A stretch of DNA of 64,000 nucleotides, from positions 10,681,963 to 10,745,962 of the forward strand of contig JAKSZT010054568.1 of NCBI GenBank assembly GCA_026826555.1, given 5' to 3'. Positions 33,571-45,224 of this stretch are shown here, in pieces (position 1 is the stretch's first letter; every line of letters begins with the position of its first letter). Source of the DNA: Tolypeutes matacus. Taxonomy: Eukaryota; Chordata; Mammalia; Cingulata; Chlamyphoridae. Made by a program: the position numbers and the translations under genes. The notes below the pieces were generated by a model, which was not told the DNA's origin, did no database searches, and was given only the letters and a program-made list of their open reading frames with translations.

Positions 33571-34329
33571 AAGAGAATGTTTTGTTTCTTGACATGGGCA
33601 TGTCTACTTTTATCCCCTCGATGAGACTGGAAGCTCCTCCTGACTGGCCACCGAGGCGTCCACTTCCTTTGTCTCTGGCCTCATGCCCAGGCCGCCCGAT
33701 GGGCAGGTACTTCGATGCCCATAAATGCTTTCGGCTCTTATAAGTCCTGGGGGAACGTACTCATCTTTACAATAGACACCGATGAGATAGATTGAGACCA
33801 TAAAGCAGGATGCATAAATGTTTTGTTGGGTTAAGCTTCAGAATGACTCCCAAATGAGTAAGGCATCCATTTCAATTAGATCTGCTGTGTATCTGCAACC
33901 TGTAAAGTTCCACAAGATATACAAGAGAGACAAAGTTATGGTCTCCAGGAAGTTTGTGCACTAGTAGGGGAAGTCAGCCTTCACATAAGCGTAATTTAGT
34001 TGGAATGAAGAAGTACTAGATAACTTGCATATGGCATGTACTCTAGCTCTTTCCTTCCATGAAAGTCAACTTCTTGAAAACATTTTCAAATTGACTGTCT
34101 CCATTTCTTTATTTTAGGGTTCTTTCTTCAACCACCTGAGGCCTGACTTTCTCTACTATTCCACTGGAACTGTTTTCATCAAGTTCATTAGACTTGTTTC
34201 AAGTCATCTGAATCAATGGACTCTTTTTCATCACTAGTGCATTTGACTTTTTTGTCCTTTTTCAACCCACTTTCAATTTATCTGATGGTATGGAAAGTCC
34301 TAATGCCATAAACTGGGTTATAATGATCC
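33571..34329. other. Unique DNA with a possible L2 relic
   Basis: 33900-34010 has a faint antisense L2 likeness ('gttatggtctccaggaagtt', 'gcactagtaggggaagtcag'). The rest is unrecognised. Confidence 0.35.
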
Positions 34330-37300
34330 AGGAGTGTGGATGCCACGAGGCATCTGTCAGGAATCAACAAAAGTCTTATCTGTGTAAAATATAACATTAT
34401 CAGAGGCCTCAACATGTTTTTCCAAACAACTTTTCAACAATATTTGGCACGCAATAAAAAATAAAGTGCATGAATAGACAGCACAATATGAGTGAATAAC
34501 CAGCCAAAGCAACGGAGAAGAGAGACATTTTCACAAGAACTTTGGATACAGAAGTAATCAGAAAGAGACTTTAAAATAGATCAAAGATAAGATAAAAAAT
34601 CTTCTCAGATTAATGGAAATTATAAAAAATGATGCAGCAAATTTGAAAGAGAACCAAATATAAGCTCTAGAATGCAAAAATCTGAAATTAAAAATTCAAT
34701 TGAGATTAATAGCAGATTCAGTACAGATTCATAGGAACAGTAAAATTGAAGATAGATGAGAAGAAAATAATTGAGACTAGAATATGGTGAGAATAACAAA
34801 TGGAAAATACAGAATAAAAAAGGATGTAAAGCAAAGGGGATGCAATGAAAAGGTATAATAATTTGAGTCTTGGAGAGAGAAGAAAAATAATAGGCAGAAG
34901 CAAAATTCAAAATAAAATACATGAAAGACATAGTGCCACAGATTCAAGAAACCCAATAAAACTCAAGAGGATAAATAAGTAAACAAACACACAAACAAAC
35001 AAACAAGCCACTCTTAGATATATCATACTTAAACAATTAGGCTGATGCTAAAACTATTAGACTGAGCTAATGCTAATCTGGCATTATATAATCAACAAAA
35101 ATATCATTTAAAATTGAAGATAAAATACATATTTTCAGTCAAACAAAAACTGAAAGAATTTTCCACCACAGTAAATGCTAAAGAAAATACTAAAAGGTAT
35201 TCTTTAGGTACTAGGAATATTATACCAGAGGAAAGTTTGCAGATGTGGAAAAATTAAGTATAAATATGGTAAATAGAGGGATAACTCAAAACAAATATTG
35301 AATTTAGAAAGTCATAATAATACCATGTGGGATTTTAAATATATAAGAATTTAAAAAATTAAAATTATAGCCTAAAACAAGGAGGAGGACTTAAAATATT
35401 GTAAGAAAACTTATCAAACTGACACAAGAAATAGAAAATCTGAAAAGTTCTATTACTATTAAAGGAATGGATTCATAAACAAAAACTTTCCCACAAAGAA
35501 AATTCCAGACTCATTTAGAGTCTTCAGTAAATTATACCGAGCATTTCATGAAGAAATCTTAGACCAAATTCTCCAGAGAAAAGAAAGAGAAACAGTATTC
35601 CAAAATTATTTTTATGAGTCCAGCATAACCTTCATAGCAAACTTTGATAAGGACATTACTAAAAATAAAGGCAATATCATGCAAGAACTTGCATTTTTGA
35701 AACCTTCAATTTGGACTTGATGCATTCTTCTTTTTGACCTATGGCAGGATGCACTTTGTTCATATTTTATGTAGGATTTTGCATGTCATTGACAATGAAA
35801 GTGGAAAGTTTGCCTTTTGAAATTGGGAATGAAAGAAGACTACCCAGTCTGGTAAGGAAGAAGAGTAAAGTATAGGATTGGGAGTAAAGAAAACTGCCAT
35901 TATTTGCTAATGATATGATTTTGTATGTAGCAAGTCTAAAAGGGATCTATAGATAAATGACTAAAATTGAAAAGAGGGTTTAGCAAGATTAATATATGAT
36001 CAACAGAAAAAAAGGCAAGTAGTTCTTTATATACAACAAAAAATGGAAAATAAAATTTATAAAGTTACTACTTTTAATTTGAAATTTAAAAAATTCTAGA
36101 ATTAAATCTCAACAAAGATGTAGAAAATTTCTATACATAACGCTTAAAATCTTGATTGGGAGAAATTGACAAAAAACAAAATATATGGATAAGTATTCTA
36201 TGTCCATGGATTAGAACCCAACATCATAAAGCTATCAAGCCTTCCCCAATTGATCTATAGATCCAGTGCAATCCCTATCAATATCTAATAGTTTGTGTGT
36301 ATGTGTCTAGAATTCTAACATAAGATACTAAAGAGCCCCAAATAAGCAAGACATCTTTGAAAGGTTACGAGAACTTACTCTATTAGATATTACTTATTTT
36401 AAAGTTTTGGTAGTTAAGCTAGCAATTAACTGGCAAGGCACTTGTTAAAAGATAGGCAAATAGTCAAGTGGAACAGAAAAGAGAACCCAGAACCATATGC
36501 ACACACATAAGGACACGATTTAGGGTGCTGCAACAACTGCATATCTATATGGGAGAAAATGAAACTTGATGCTTCACTCAAGCCATACACACAATCAGTT
36601 CAAGGAGAACTGGACACCTAAACATGAAAGGAAAAACAATCACATTTCTTGAGAATAACTTAGAAGAATATTTTCATGTCAAGGAGTAGATAATTTTATT
36701 TTTTGTAAACAAATACAAAAAAAACTAACACAAAAGCATTAAATATAAGAGCAAAAATTGATAAATTAGAATACATGAAAATTAAGAACTTCTGTTTATC
36801 AGTAATCATCAAGAGAGTATAAACACAATCCACAGAATGAGGACACATATTTGCGATATATGTAATTAACAAAGGGCTTTTATCCAGAACATATGAACAT
36901 GTCTTACAAGTACATAATGATCTCCTACAAAGACAACTCAGTGGAAAAATGGGCAATGTATTGAAACAGACACGCCACATGAAGATAAATAAATGATTAA
37001 CACACAGAGGGAAAAGTATGCAAGTTTATTAGCAAGTTATTAGGAAAATGCCACAACTGATAATCTAGAACAGCCCCCAGAATGGCTCACACTAAAACGA
37101 TATACAATTTCAAGTGTTGGTGAACTTTGAAGCAACTGGAATGCTTATTTGTTGCTGGTGGGAGTGTAAATTGCTAGTTATTTTAGGACACAGTTCAGTC
37201 TTGTCTACTATGCTTTCCCTTGACCTTGCAATTCCATTTCAAGTTATTTACCCAACAGAAATGTCCACCAGGTAACAAGTATTAGCGTGTTTATAGAAGC

Positions 37301-37510
37301 TTTATTCAAAATAGTCCCACACTGGAAACAACCCATATGTCTACACAGGTAAATAGATATGAATACTATATTCCAGTTAAAACAAGTGAACTCTACCATT
37401 ACATAGCAACATGGATAAATCTTACAAATGTCATGTTGAAGACACCAGACATAAAACAACGTACTCTATAACATTCCATTTATATAAAGGTCAAAACAGA
37501 CTAAATTAAA
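34330..37510 (+). mobile_element. Old L1 (L1M type), sense, about 3.2 kb
   Basis: 34500-35300 carries 5'-region landmarks such as 'cagattcaagaaacccaata' and 'tttcagtcaaacaaaaactg' with 'aaagaattttccaccacag'. 35450-37480 carries ORF2 landmarks: 'cccacaaagaaaattccaga', 'tttgctaatgatatgatttt', 'aaatctcaacaaagatgtag', 'agtggaacagaaaagagaac', 'gggagtgtaaattgctagtt' and 'catggataaatcttacaaat'. Part of the reverse transcriptase is missing around 35700-35820. A (CAAA)n expansion lies near 34981-35008. No poly(A) tail or duplication could be placed. The frame is destroyed. Confidence 0.78.
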
Positions 37511-37879
37511 CTAGGGCAATTAAGAATGTTTAATTAGGGACTAAAAAAATGGAAAACAAGGAAGTGACTATCCTAAAATCAGGCTCCTTAAGAGGGAGGG
37601 ACGGGACTGTGCTTAGATATAAGTGTGCAGTACATATTTCCTAAGAGTTGGCGCTCAATAAATGTGCAGTGTGTATTTTCTAACTGAATGAATTCAGAGG
37701 CAGGAAGTGTCTCCTCTTCTGAGAACATTCAGGAGACTTCACTGTCATCTGTGGGAGACCTTGAAAAATGACAGAGCATTCAAAAAGAAGAGACTGTCAC
37801 AAACACAGGTGCAGAGTCAGGCACGTGAGTGGTTTCCCAGCAGAGTGAATTGTCCAGGATTTACAAGCTCGAGCTTGGC
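37511..37879. other. Unique DNA, possible L2 tail
   Basis: 'gttggcgctcaataaatgtg' at about 37647-37666 resembles the terminal part of L2 or MIR. The rest is unrecognised. Confidence 0.35.
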
Positions 37880-38110
37880 GTTGGAAGATTGATTTTTAAA
37901 AACAAATCTGCTGTGTCTGCAGCTTGGCTATTCAACGTTGACTGTGCCCGGCGCTTGATGGGGGCAATATTTCCCATTGATTACTTTTTAATACACGACA
38001 GACAGAACACCTTCCTGAACTGGGGGCAAAATCATGCATATTTAAATCCAAGTTATTTAGCATGCAGGAAAATGATCAAGTCATGATAGCTAACTTATAT
38101 GTTTGGTGAT
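37880..38110. promoter_or_regulatory. Candidate conserved non-coding block 6
   Basis: Repeat-free and rich in factor-site-like words: CCCATTGATTAC near 37973, an octamer-like ATGCATAT at 38034-38041 followed by TTAAATCC, and TTATTTAGCATGCAGG near 38053. No splice-delimited frame is seen. Enhancer-like texture only. Confidence 0.33.
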
Positions 38111-38224
38111 TTGATTATTGATTTTTACAGCTCTAATCTGAATTCTATAGTAACTCACTAAAATGGTTTAGAGGAGATTGTTATTCTAATACGCAGCAAA
38201 TAGTCTCATATACACGGGTTTAAA

Positions 38225-38395
38225 GAATAAGAGATCTAGAAAAGAACTAGCTACTATGTAGTTCAGTCTTTTAAATATCTGATGATGACACAGTTTCGAA
38301 ATAAAGTGACTTATTCAAAGTGGCAAAGCTAATTAGGGTCAGGGCTAGCTCTCAAGTCTTCCGACTCCTGGTGCAAGGCTCTTTCTTCCTCTTTT
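38225..38395 (-). mobile_element. MIR SINE, antisense
   Basis: Antisense order with 'agtttcgaaataaagtgact', 'caaagtggcaaagctaatta' and 'tctcaagtcttccgactcct'. Confidence 0.72.
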
Positions 38396-38739
38396 TAAGA
38401 ATTATAATAAGTACTTAAATGCTTCAGGGTCTTAGCTCTGGTACGGGTGAAAAGGGCAGCATTCTGATGTTCTTTGATTTACCTGGTACAGATACACAGG
38501 TTATTCATGCAAATAAACAGCGATAAAAATGACAGTAAGAGTTTTATAGTATAATTATAAAAAATACGCTTTCCTCAGTTGTGGGAAACGCACCACGCCA
38601 ATGCAAAGTGTTGATAAGAGTGTGGTCTGAGGGAACCCTGTACTCTGCGCCTGGCATTCTGCAAACCCACAGCTTCTCTAATGAAAAAGCAGAGGTTTTA
38701 CTTCTTGGCCACTTTCAGGCCAGGCTGTCATAGATTCTT

Positions 38740-38870
38740 TACCAACCGTCTCTCCAGCCCTCCCCGAGGGAGTGAGGTAGGGATTATTTTATGGATGAGC
38801 AATCTCAGAGAATTTCTCAGAGAAATTGAGTACCTTGTCCGAGATCCAGCTCACAGCCAATGTGACCTCA
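38740..38870 (-). mobile_element. MIR-like relic, antisense
   Basis: 'ggattattttatggatgagc' and 'ttgagtaccttgtccgagat' with 'ccagctcacagcc' follow the antisense MIR order but are diverged. Confidence 0.5.
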
Positions 38871-39219
38871 CTGATCTCGTAGGATTCCGAACAACCTTGT
38901 GTAAATCGGACCCCTCCAAATCTGAAACCATCCCAGAGTGGGGAGGCCATGACGCCATCTTGCTCCCTCGGGCTCGGTGATCCTGTTACCAAGTCTCAGC
39001 TTCCTGCTATTTGCCGGAAGACTCAGTTGATAGAGAATAGAGCCTACAGAGTGAAACGCTGGGAGAATTATCATGTCCATTCATCGATCACTTACTCTAA
39101 CAACCATTTATGAACTGTCTAAAACTGCAGTGTTAAAGATTCTGAGCTAGACGCTTGAAGTCACAAAATGGGAGGCAGAACGAGAGAGAAATACAGGCTT
39201 CCAACAAGGCTGCCGTTCA

Positions 39220-39310
39220 CTAGTTCTGGGACCTGCGGCAACTGACTGAGGAAGTACTTCTCAGCTTCCTCTTCTGTGCCATGGAAATAATAGCTGTAGC
39301 ATAATGTCAT
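39220..39310 (+). mobile_element. MIR fragment, sense
   Basis: 'agttctgggacctgcggcaa' through 'agcttcctcttctgtgccat' and 'gaaataatagctgtagc' match the MIR core. Confidence 0.6.
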
Positions 39311-39344
39311 TGTACAGCTCGCTCTTTCTCACTCAGGGGCACTT

Positions 39345-39600
39345 TTTAAAATTAGAGAATTTGTACGTCTAGAGAAAATCGTGCATCAAATACAGAGTTG
39401 CCATCTACCAACCCTTCCTTAACACCTGGCATTAGTGTGCTACATCTGTTACAATTCATGAAGAACATTTTTAAAATTGCACTATTAACCATAGTCCATC
39501 ATTTACAATAGGTTTCACTGTTTGTGTTATACGGTCCTGTGATATTGTTTTTTGGTTGTTGTTTTTTTTTTAAATTTTTATTCTGATAACATATATACGA
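39345..39600 (-). mobile_element. L1 3' UTR fragment, antisense
   Basis: 'gttgccatctaccaaccctt', 'cctggcattagtgtgctaca', 'gttacaattcatgaagaaca', 'ttcactgtttgtgttatacg' and a T-rich 'aaatttttattctgataaca' match the antisense L1 3' UTR common in mammals and abundant in xenarthrans. Confidence 0.68.
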
Positions 39601-40459
39601 CCCAAACTTTCCACCAGGGGCCCTTTTGCCCTGCAGGGACAAAAAAAAAAAAAAAAGTCTGGAGATTTTTCTAGTGGTCACCAGTTGGGGGACAGGGTGC
39701 TATGGGGAGCTGGTAGCCAGAGGACACATCTGCTGCTCTGCATCCCACATGGCAGAGCTGGCTCCAAACAGCAAGGAAGGAATGAGCCAGAGAGACCCTG
39801 GTGTGGAGTAAGTGCAAAGCTACATGTGCAATGGGGGGACGGAAGCTTCCCAGCCAGTCCTGGCCAGTCCCACTGCGATTGGGGCTGTGCCCCTGGAAGT
39901 CTCCCAGCGCTCTCACCATCTGGGCACTTACACTGGGGCCCAGAGTCATTGAAAAGGGGGTGTCCAGAGATGAGGGAGAGGTGGTGGGAGCAGGCCGCTC
40001 GTGGTCCTTGGCTGGCAAAGCCCGCCCTGAGTCAGCAGGTCCGGGCCCCAGGCCCACCTGGCGGACGATTCCTCTTTCTCTCACTCAAGGGCCAAAGGCA
40101 TCTCCATCCTCTTCTGCCCAAGTCCACCTGCTTCCTCCCACCCTTTACCCAGCCTGTCCTACCTGGGTTTGGAGAAAAAGAACAAACAACAAATGCAAAA
40201 ACAAACAAACCAAAAAACTCACTCCTACCAACAAAACAAACCAAGACAAAAGCGCCTCGTTTGGAAACATCCATAGGAATCGGCCTTTTGCCACTAGGCT
40301 GGGGCGTCTCTTTTTACGTGCTAGTTTGGTGACTAAAGACCCAGTAAGCGGTTGGAGAGGAGCGTGAACTCTGAGGAGTGGGTGTATGTCACTATCATGC
40401 GCCACTGGCCGACTGGACAGAGGTCCCCAGTCTTAGGATCACGGGATGAGCCGCGCGTG
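39601..40459. other. GC-rich unique DNA with A-rich islands
   Basis: An A16 run lies at about 39641-39656 and a (CAAA)-like tract at 40174-40252. Long open frames (up to 215 codons) run through on both strands but have low-complexity ends and no recognised domain. Confidence 0.35.
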
Positions 40460-41135
40460 GCTGACATGTACGGAGTACGCACTGCGCCGTCAGTGCAGGC
40501 ACGAGCTAATTCCTCTCCACTCGTGTAAATCCTGTTGCATGGGTGCTGTTATGCAAACTACCTGTTTTAGTCAGCCAAAGGGCTGTCGATGCAAAGTATC
40601 AGAAATGGGTTGGCTTTTGTAAAGGGGCTTTATGGGGTAAAAATTTCCGAGGCAGTGAAATGTCAAATTGAGGCAGCGCCAGAGGTTCTTTCTCACCAAG
40701 GTCAGCTCCTGTTGTCAGCCACAACAAAGCAAGATGGCCGCCAATCTGCCGCGGTCTCTGCCTTCCACAATCTGCATCTCCCAGAGCTCAGCTGAGGACG
40801 ACCAGGCCTAGGGCTTGGCTCTCCCTGGGCTTCAGTTCTTTGAGCCTCTCGGGGGCTTCTCTCCTCACAGCTCAGCTATGGGCGACCAGAGGCCTTTCTC
40901 TCACATGGCAAGATCAAAATGGCGGCCCCTTCTCCTGTGTCTCTATATCAGACCCAGCAAGAGGGTGGAGACTCAACCTGAGTCATGCGTCATTGACGTA
41001 GTCCAAAACATAATCCTTCTCTTTTCGGGATTCATAAAAGAACTTCAAACAGTCACATGACCCATGAGGACCCTGGGGTTAAGAGAGGTTAGCTGGAGCC
41101 AGCCCGACAGACGAGGCCATGCTCTCCACCAAGCT
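40460..41135 (-). mobile_element. MIR SINE, antisense, split by an LTR
   Basis: The left part (40460-40562) has 'gctgacatgtacggagtacg' and 'gcaggcacgagctaattcct'. The right part (41058-41135) resumes with 'atgaggaccctggggttaag' and 'gaggttagctggagccagcc'. Together they follow the antisense MIR order, with the group A LTR inserted in the middle. Confidence 0.62.
40563..41057 (-). mobile_element. LTR, group A, antisense, in MIR
   Basis: Starts TGTTTTAGTCAGCC and ends AACAGTCACA. Shares 'gatgcaaagtatcagaaat' and 'ggcttttgtaaagggg' with the 24484 copy but is shorter (495 bp). Flanking 5-mers CTACC and TGACC match at three positions, so the duplication has decayed. Confidence 0.78.
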
Positions 41136-41742
41136 ACACCCACTTTCTTAATTTTGGTCCATCTGCCTACCAGAAAAAGAATATGAAGAGACATGCAAAC
41201 ATTCATACTAAACATGATTTAAAGTAAGTATTTGAAGTGAAAGAAAAAGTTGTATGACTCTAATAGATTGCATAAGGTTCCTCTATATTAGTAAGTAGAA
41301 CCAAGGACAGAATTTTCCTAAAATAAATTATGTGCTTTCAACAAAATTCAAAGGTATAATCGTTTCCTTTGCCATTATTTATAAAAGTGATTAATTCTTT
41401 ACTAGGCCTTTTCTGAATTCTACTTTTTCTTATTAATTGCAGTAATATACTGCAGTAATTTTCATTGTGTTACTTGAAGCACCTGAAGTTTCTGTTTGCT
41501 GTTAGCTTTCAAATGGGGAATCACTTCAGGTAGGGGGTGGGCTCTGAAACAGATTTAAAAGCACCGTGTCGAAATGCAGTTGGAAGTTTGCGTTTAGAAC
41601 TGGGGACTCATCATTTTCATAAAATCTTACCCATTTTATTACAGGCTTTATTCTGGTGGTTCCCCCATGTGGAGCCAAGTAGAGGCAGGCAGGGCAGTGG
41701 CCTTGGGCGGCACAGGGTGTGTTCCACACATCCAGGAGGGAA
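41136..41742. other. Unique DNA, nothing recognised
   Basis: AT-rich then mixed; no repeat recognised. Confidence 0.3.
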
Positions 41743-41965
41743 GGCGGCGTCCCTCTCTGGGGGGGGTTGGAGGAGGGCTGGTAGGCGGCGTCCCTCTCAG
41801 GGGGGGGTTGGAGGAGGGCTGGCAGGGGGCATCCCTCTGGGGGGGGTTGGAGGAGGGCTGGCAGGCGGCGTCCCTCTGGGGGGGGTTGGAGGAGGCCTGG
41901 CAGGCGGCGTCCCTCTGGGGGGGGTTGGAGGAGGCCTGGCAGGCGGTGTCCCTCTCGGGAGGGCT
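41743..41965. repeat. G-rich minisatellite, 39-41 bp unit, about 5.5 copies
   Basis: GGCGGCGTCCCTCT-type starts occur at 41743, 41784, 41825, 41864, 41903 and 41942. The first two spacings are 41 bp and the last three are 39 bp. Each unit holds a run of seven or eight Gs. The 39-bp spacing keeps one frame open and gives a glycine-rich repetitive translation, which is a by-product of unit length. Confidence 0.93.
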
Positions 41966-42454
41966 GGTTATGGACGGCTCTTTCCAGGTCTGAATCCCAT
42001 GATGTACCCTAGAAGTGGGCTCCCTCCCCAGTCAGGAGGCTGGCGGCTCAATGCTTAGCAGTGCACCTCTGGTCACGGTGGGGCAGGGAAGGGGCTGGGG
42101 GTGAGTCTGCCCTTGCCCTGCTCAGCAAGCTGCTGTCCCTGATGTGGGGTGAGCTGGAAGGGGCTCCCTGCCTCATGTAAATGGGGCTCCCCTCTGCCCA
42201 AGCTGTGCCCTGGTGGGCACGTCCCACGGAGGGGCCTCTCTTACTAGTTGGCACAAAGGCGCCAGGTGGGCAGGCGGCTGCCTGGAGTTTAGGGCAGAGA
42301 TGCCCACATCTGGCTGAGAGCCCTGTACAGTTTGCTGTGTTTTTAAATATAGCTTTTAGAGTTTTCGGGGATTTTTGATCTGGTTTCCACAGAAAACTAC
42401 ATTTGCTTACCCAACAGCGCTTCCCTCTTCTTCCCGTCTGGCTGGGTTTCCACT
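41966..42454. other. Unique DNA, nothing recognised
   Basis: No repeat family or gene recognised. Confidence 0.3.
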
Positions 42455-42860
42455 GACTCGGGAGTGGACGCACCCCTAGCTCCAGGCTCCGTCTCGCGTG
42501 GCATAAACCTCCGCTGGCCCGGCCCTGCTCCTGGGGGAGGCCCGGCTGCGGCCATCACGGGCGCCTCAGCCCGAGAACCCCACGGAGCCGCGCAGGTGGG
42601 GCCGCCTTCTGCTGGGGGCGAATGAGAGGGGCCTGCATGCGAGCAGGAGCAAGAATCGAGGGCTCCTTGCGCCCTGCGCGTGGAAGCCATTTAGAGACTG
42701 AACTGCTGCCGACGCGCCTGGCACTAGGAGGGGAGCCAGGCTGAAGGCCCAGCTGCCGGGGACAGGGGCGCGGCGAGAAAGCCCGGCCCAGGGGACACGG
42801 CACGCCGGGGAGCCAGCGGGGAGCCTGGCCAGTCTTCCGCCTTCCTCAGAGCTGCGCAAG
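42455..42860. other. CpG-rich patch
   Basis: CpG dinucleotides are frequent by eye and GC content is high. No TATA box, conserved exon or known first exon is seen. It may be an orphan CpG island or simply GC-rich DNA; a count is needed. Confidence 0.4.
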
Positions 42861-42889
42861 GCACTTTGGGAGGACGTTTTCTGTTACTT

Positions 42890-43000
42890 GCGACTGAGAG
42901 CCGTCTGACCAACATGTCGTGGCGAGGCCTGGGAATCCCAATTTCTAAAGTTTTCAGAATGACCCTGATGGTGAGACGGGCTCGGAACCACCCGGTCCAG
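42890..43000 (-). mobile_element. MER5A-like relic, antisense
   Basis: On the minus strand the order 'ctcaccatcagggtcattct', 'aactttagaaattgggattc' and 'ccaggcctcgcc' resembles the middle of MER5A, a non-autonomous hAT element. Ends are not resolved. Confidence 0.4.
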
Positions 43001-43339
43001 TCCCCTGGCAGCCAACGTGGCGCTTCCTCAAGGTGGATGGCAGTGCTTACCACTCAGGCCCGCGGCCAGGCCAGCCCGAGGCGGCAGAGCCCCTGAGCTA
43101 CTGCGTCCGGCCCAGTGGGCTATGGAAGCAGCCCTTTCCTGGGGGGCACGGTGTGACGGCGTGGGGGAAGGAAAATGGGACTCAGTCTTAGAAACGCACT
43201 TTGTCTATTTGTTTCTCACTTTATGCATCTTACAGATCATACAAAACTGGCTCTTTTCAGGATCGTGAACGAGTGAAGGTAAAAGGCAACAATCTGAATA
43301 TGACCTGTAGCTCCTCGATACAGAAGACCATTGCTATTA

Positions 43340-43498
43340 GGGTGCACTTCAGCGGGGTTCAGGAATACTACCAGCAGAGTAGACGGGGTTATTTGGGTTC
43401 AGAAGCTATACTAGCAGAGCATATGAATTGTTTGGGGTGCAGAAGCAATGCTAGCAGAGTATATTGGATTTTGGGGGTTCAGAAGCAATACTAATACT
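43340..43498. repeat. Minisatellite, 40-bp unit, about 3.7 copies
   Basis: GGTTC/GGTGC starts fall at 43356, 43396, 43436 and 43476, exactly 40 bp apart. Each unit includes AGAAGC-ATACTAGCAGAG-type sequence. Copies are moderately diverged. Confidence 0.88.
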
Positions 43499-43949
43499 GA
43501 CCAGTGTCGGGTCTGCCCGCGTGGGCATGTGGGCACTAATTGTGCCTCCACGGCCCCCGCCGAGGCCCCGCTCGGGCTCGCTGGGCCCCCAGCTCCCCGC
43601 GCTCCTGCTGGCACAGGCGCACTCCTGGCCCCCTCGGCCCCTCACCTCTCCTCCTGACCCTAACAAGACCCCACCTTCCTCAGGTGAGAGCCTGCCCCAA
43701 CACCACTGAAGCAAAAGCTCTAACTATGTATTTTCATTTAAAATTAATTCATGCCCACAAAAACCATCCTTTTCCCATCATCCAAAAATACCCTTCACGT
43801 TTTGTTATATTCCATTCAGAATCATTTTAAGTCTGTGCCATTTTATTTAAAACAAAACAAAACCCAAAACTCAATCCAAATCCTCAGAAGCATCCGTGGC
43901 TCCTCTTGCCCTTTTAGAGGCAAGTCCATCAGCTGGTCCTGTGGCTTCC
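43499..43949. other. Unique DNA, nothing recognised
   Basis: A GC-rich first half with overlapping open frames, then AT-rich. No family recognised. Confidence 0.3.
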
Positions 43950-44480
43950 ATGTCCACTAGAGCTCAGGTCATCCACTGCTGTCCTTTTCTCTGCCACCCC
44001 CAATCCAGTCACCATCACTTCTACTCGGCAACTGCAGTAGCTCCCAACTCATCTCCTGGCTTGACCTCTCATTTCCTAGAATCCGTTTTATTTTCATAGA
44101 GCCATTAGAGCGATCTCTCTAAGTCTGAAGCAAATCTTGTCATAAAATCCATTGTCCTTTCAAATAGCTTCAAAGGTCCTGTGTGGTCTCTTCCCTGAGC
44201 TTGTCCCCTCCCCTTTAACTATTCTTCCCAGGCCATTTCACCCCAGGGCCTTTGCACTTGCTGAGTGCCCATGGCTCCTCCTTCTCCTGCAGGTCCCAGT
44301 TCTAGCACCACTGGCAAGGAAAGGCCCTCCCTGCTCACCACTCGTTACCAAGTCACCCTCACTTATGTCCTTCGATGCACCAGTCACATTCTGAAACTGC
44401 CCTTTAAAAACATTGTGTTGTTTATTGTCTCTTTCTTTTTCTAGAAAGTAAAAGGCAGTAACATTTACTGCGCTATCCAG
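43950..44480 (+). mobile_element. L2 LINE 3' fragment, sense
   Basis: 'ccaatccagtcaccatcact' and 'agcgatctctctaagtctga', 'gcaaatcttgtcataaaatc', 'cagggcctttgcacttgctg', 'tgtttattgtctctttcttt' and 'ctagaaagtaaaaggcag' follow the L2 3' order. It stops at the T run of the next element, before the expected L2 tail. Confidence 0.75.
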
Positions 44481-44483
44481 TGC

Positions 44484-45050
44484 TTTTTTTTTTTTTTTTT
44501 TTTCACTTTATAATGAAGATTTATTTGGTAAGCTATCTTATAGAAAGACTCTAAAAATCACACCAATTTCTTATTTAAACAACATAAAGCATAACCCCAA
44601 TCTCCCCCATCAAAAGCCTACTCCATAATTGAAGTACCAAAAACCCATGAACTGTACTGCTAAAAGAAAGGGGGGAAACAGTTACTAAACTTCCACAGGA
44701 AGACTGTATAAACCTGGCAGTGCTTAAGTACCCAAGAGTACTACTGAGTCTCAAAAATTAACTGGAAACCTAAACTTAATATGAATACTTATTTGTTCTT
44801 AATAAGGCTCAGAAAATCACCATCTATTGAGTATGCAATGGTGCTAGTTACATTATATAAACTGATAAAAATAATAAAAAAAAAAGTAAAGTGGTCAATC
44901 TGGATTTCAAAACCAATAGAGATAAATCACTAGATGTAAACAAGAACTTTAAAAAATGGTGCTTTTTAATAGCTCCTGGCCATAAAAAGTCGGTGACCAA
45001 CAAATATGGAAGGACTGAGATTGCCACGCACCGCCAGAGCCCCTCCTAGG
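44484..45050 (-). pseudogene. Retrocopied transcript 3' end, gene unknown
   Basis: On the minus strand the sequence ends in a 20-nt A run (the T run at 44484-44503). An AATAAA signal (44520-44525) lies 16-17 nt before the A run, the spacing of a genuine cleavage and polyadenylation site. About 500 bp of AT-rich sequence upstream looks like a 3' UTR and shows no open frame. It interrupts an L2 element. It therefore looks like a 5'-truncated processed copy. I could not identify the parent gene, find a target duplication or fix the 5' edge. Confidence 0.55.
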
Positions 45051-45224
45051 GCCGTGCAAGAGGCCGGTGGTGTGAGAAGTGCTGAAACTTCACTAGTTTC
45101 ACAGTGTATTCGTCATCTGTTGCTATGTAACAAATCACCCCCTGCCCCAAACCCAGCAGCTTCAAACAACCAACATTTACGTTCTCCCCGTTTCAGAGAG
45201 TCTGCTGCACAGCCGACTGCAATC
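45051..45224. other. Unresolved repeat-like DNA
   Basis: 'ctgttgctatgtaacaaatc' with 'acccagcagcttcaaacaac' resembles the antisense end of a mammalian LTR or DNA element, family not identified. Confidence 0.35.

Noticed and set aside
39685..40332. 215-codon frame on the + strand
   Set aside because: No recognised domain; its end is a translated A-rich (CAAA)n tract, and overlapping frames are also open.
41537..42058. 173-codon glycine-rich frame
   Set aside because: The glycine repeats are produced by a G-rich minisatellite whose unit is 39 bp; no protein family matches.
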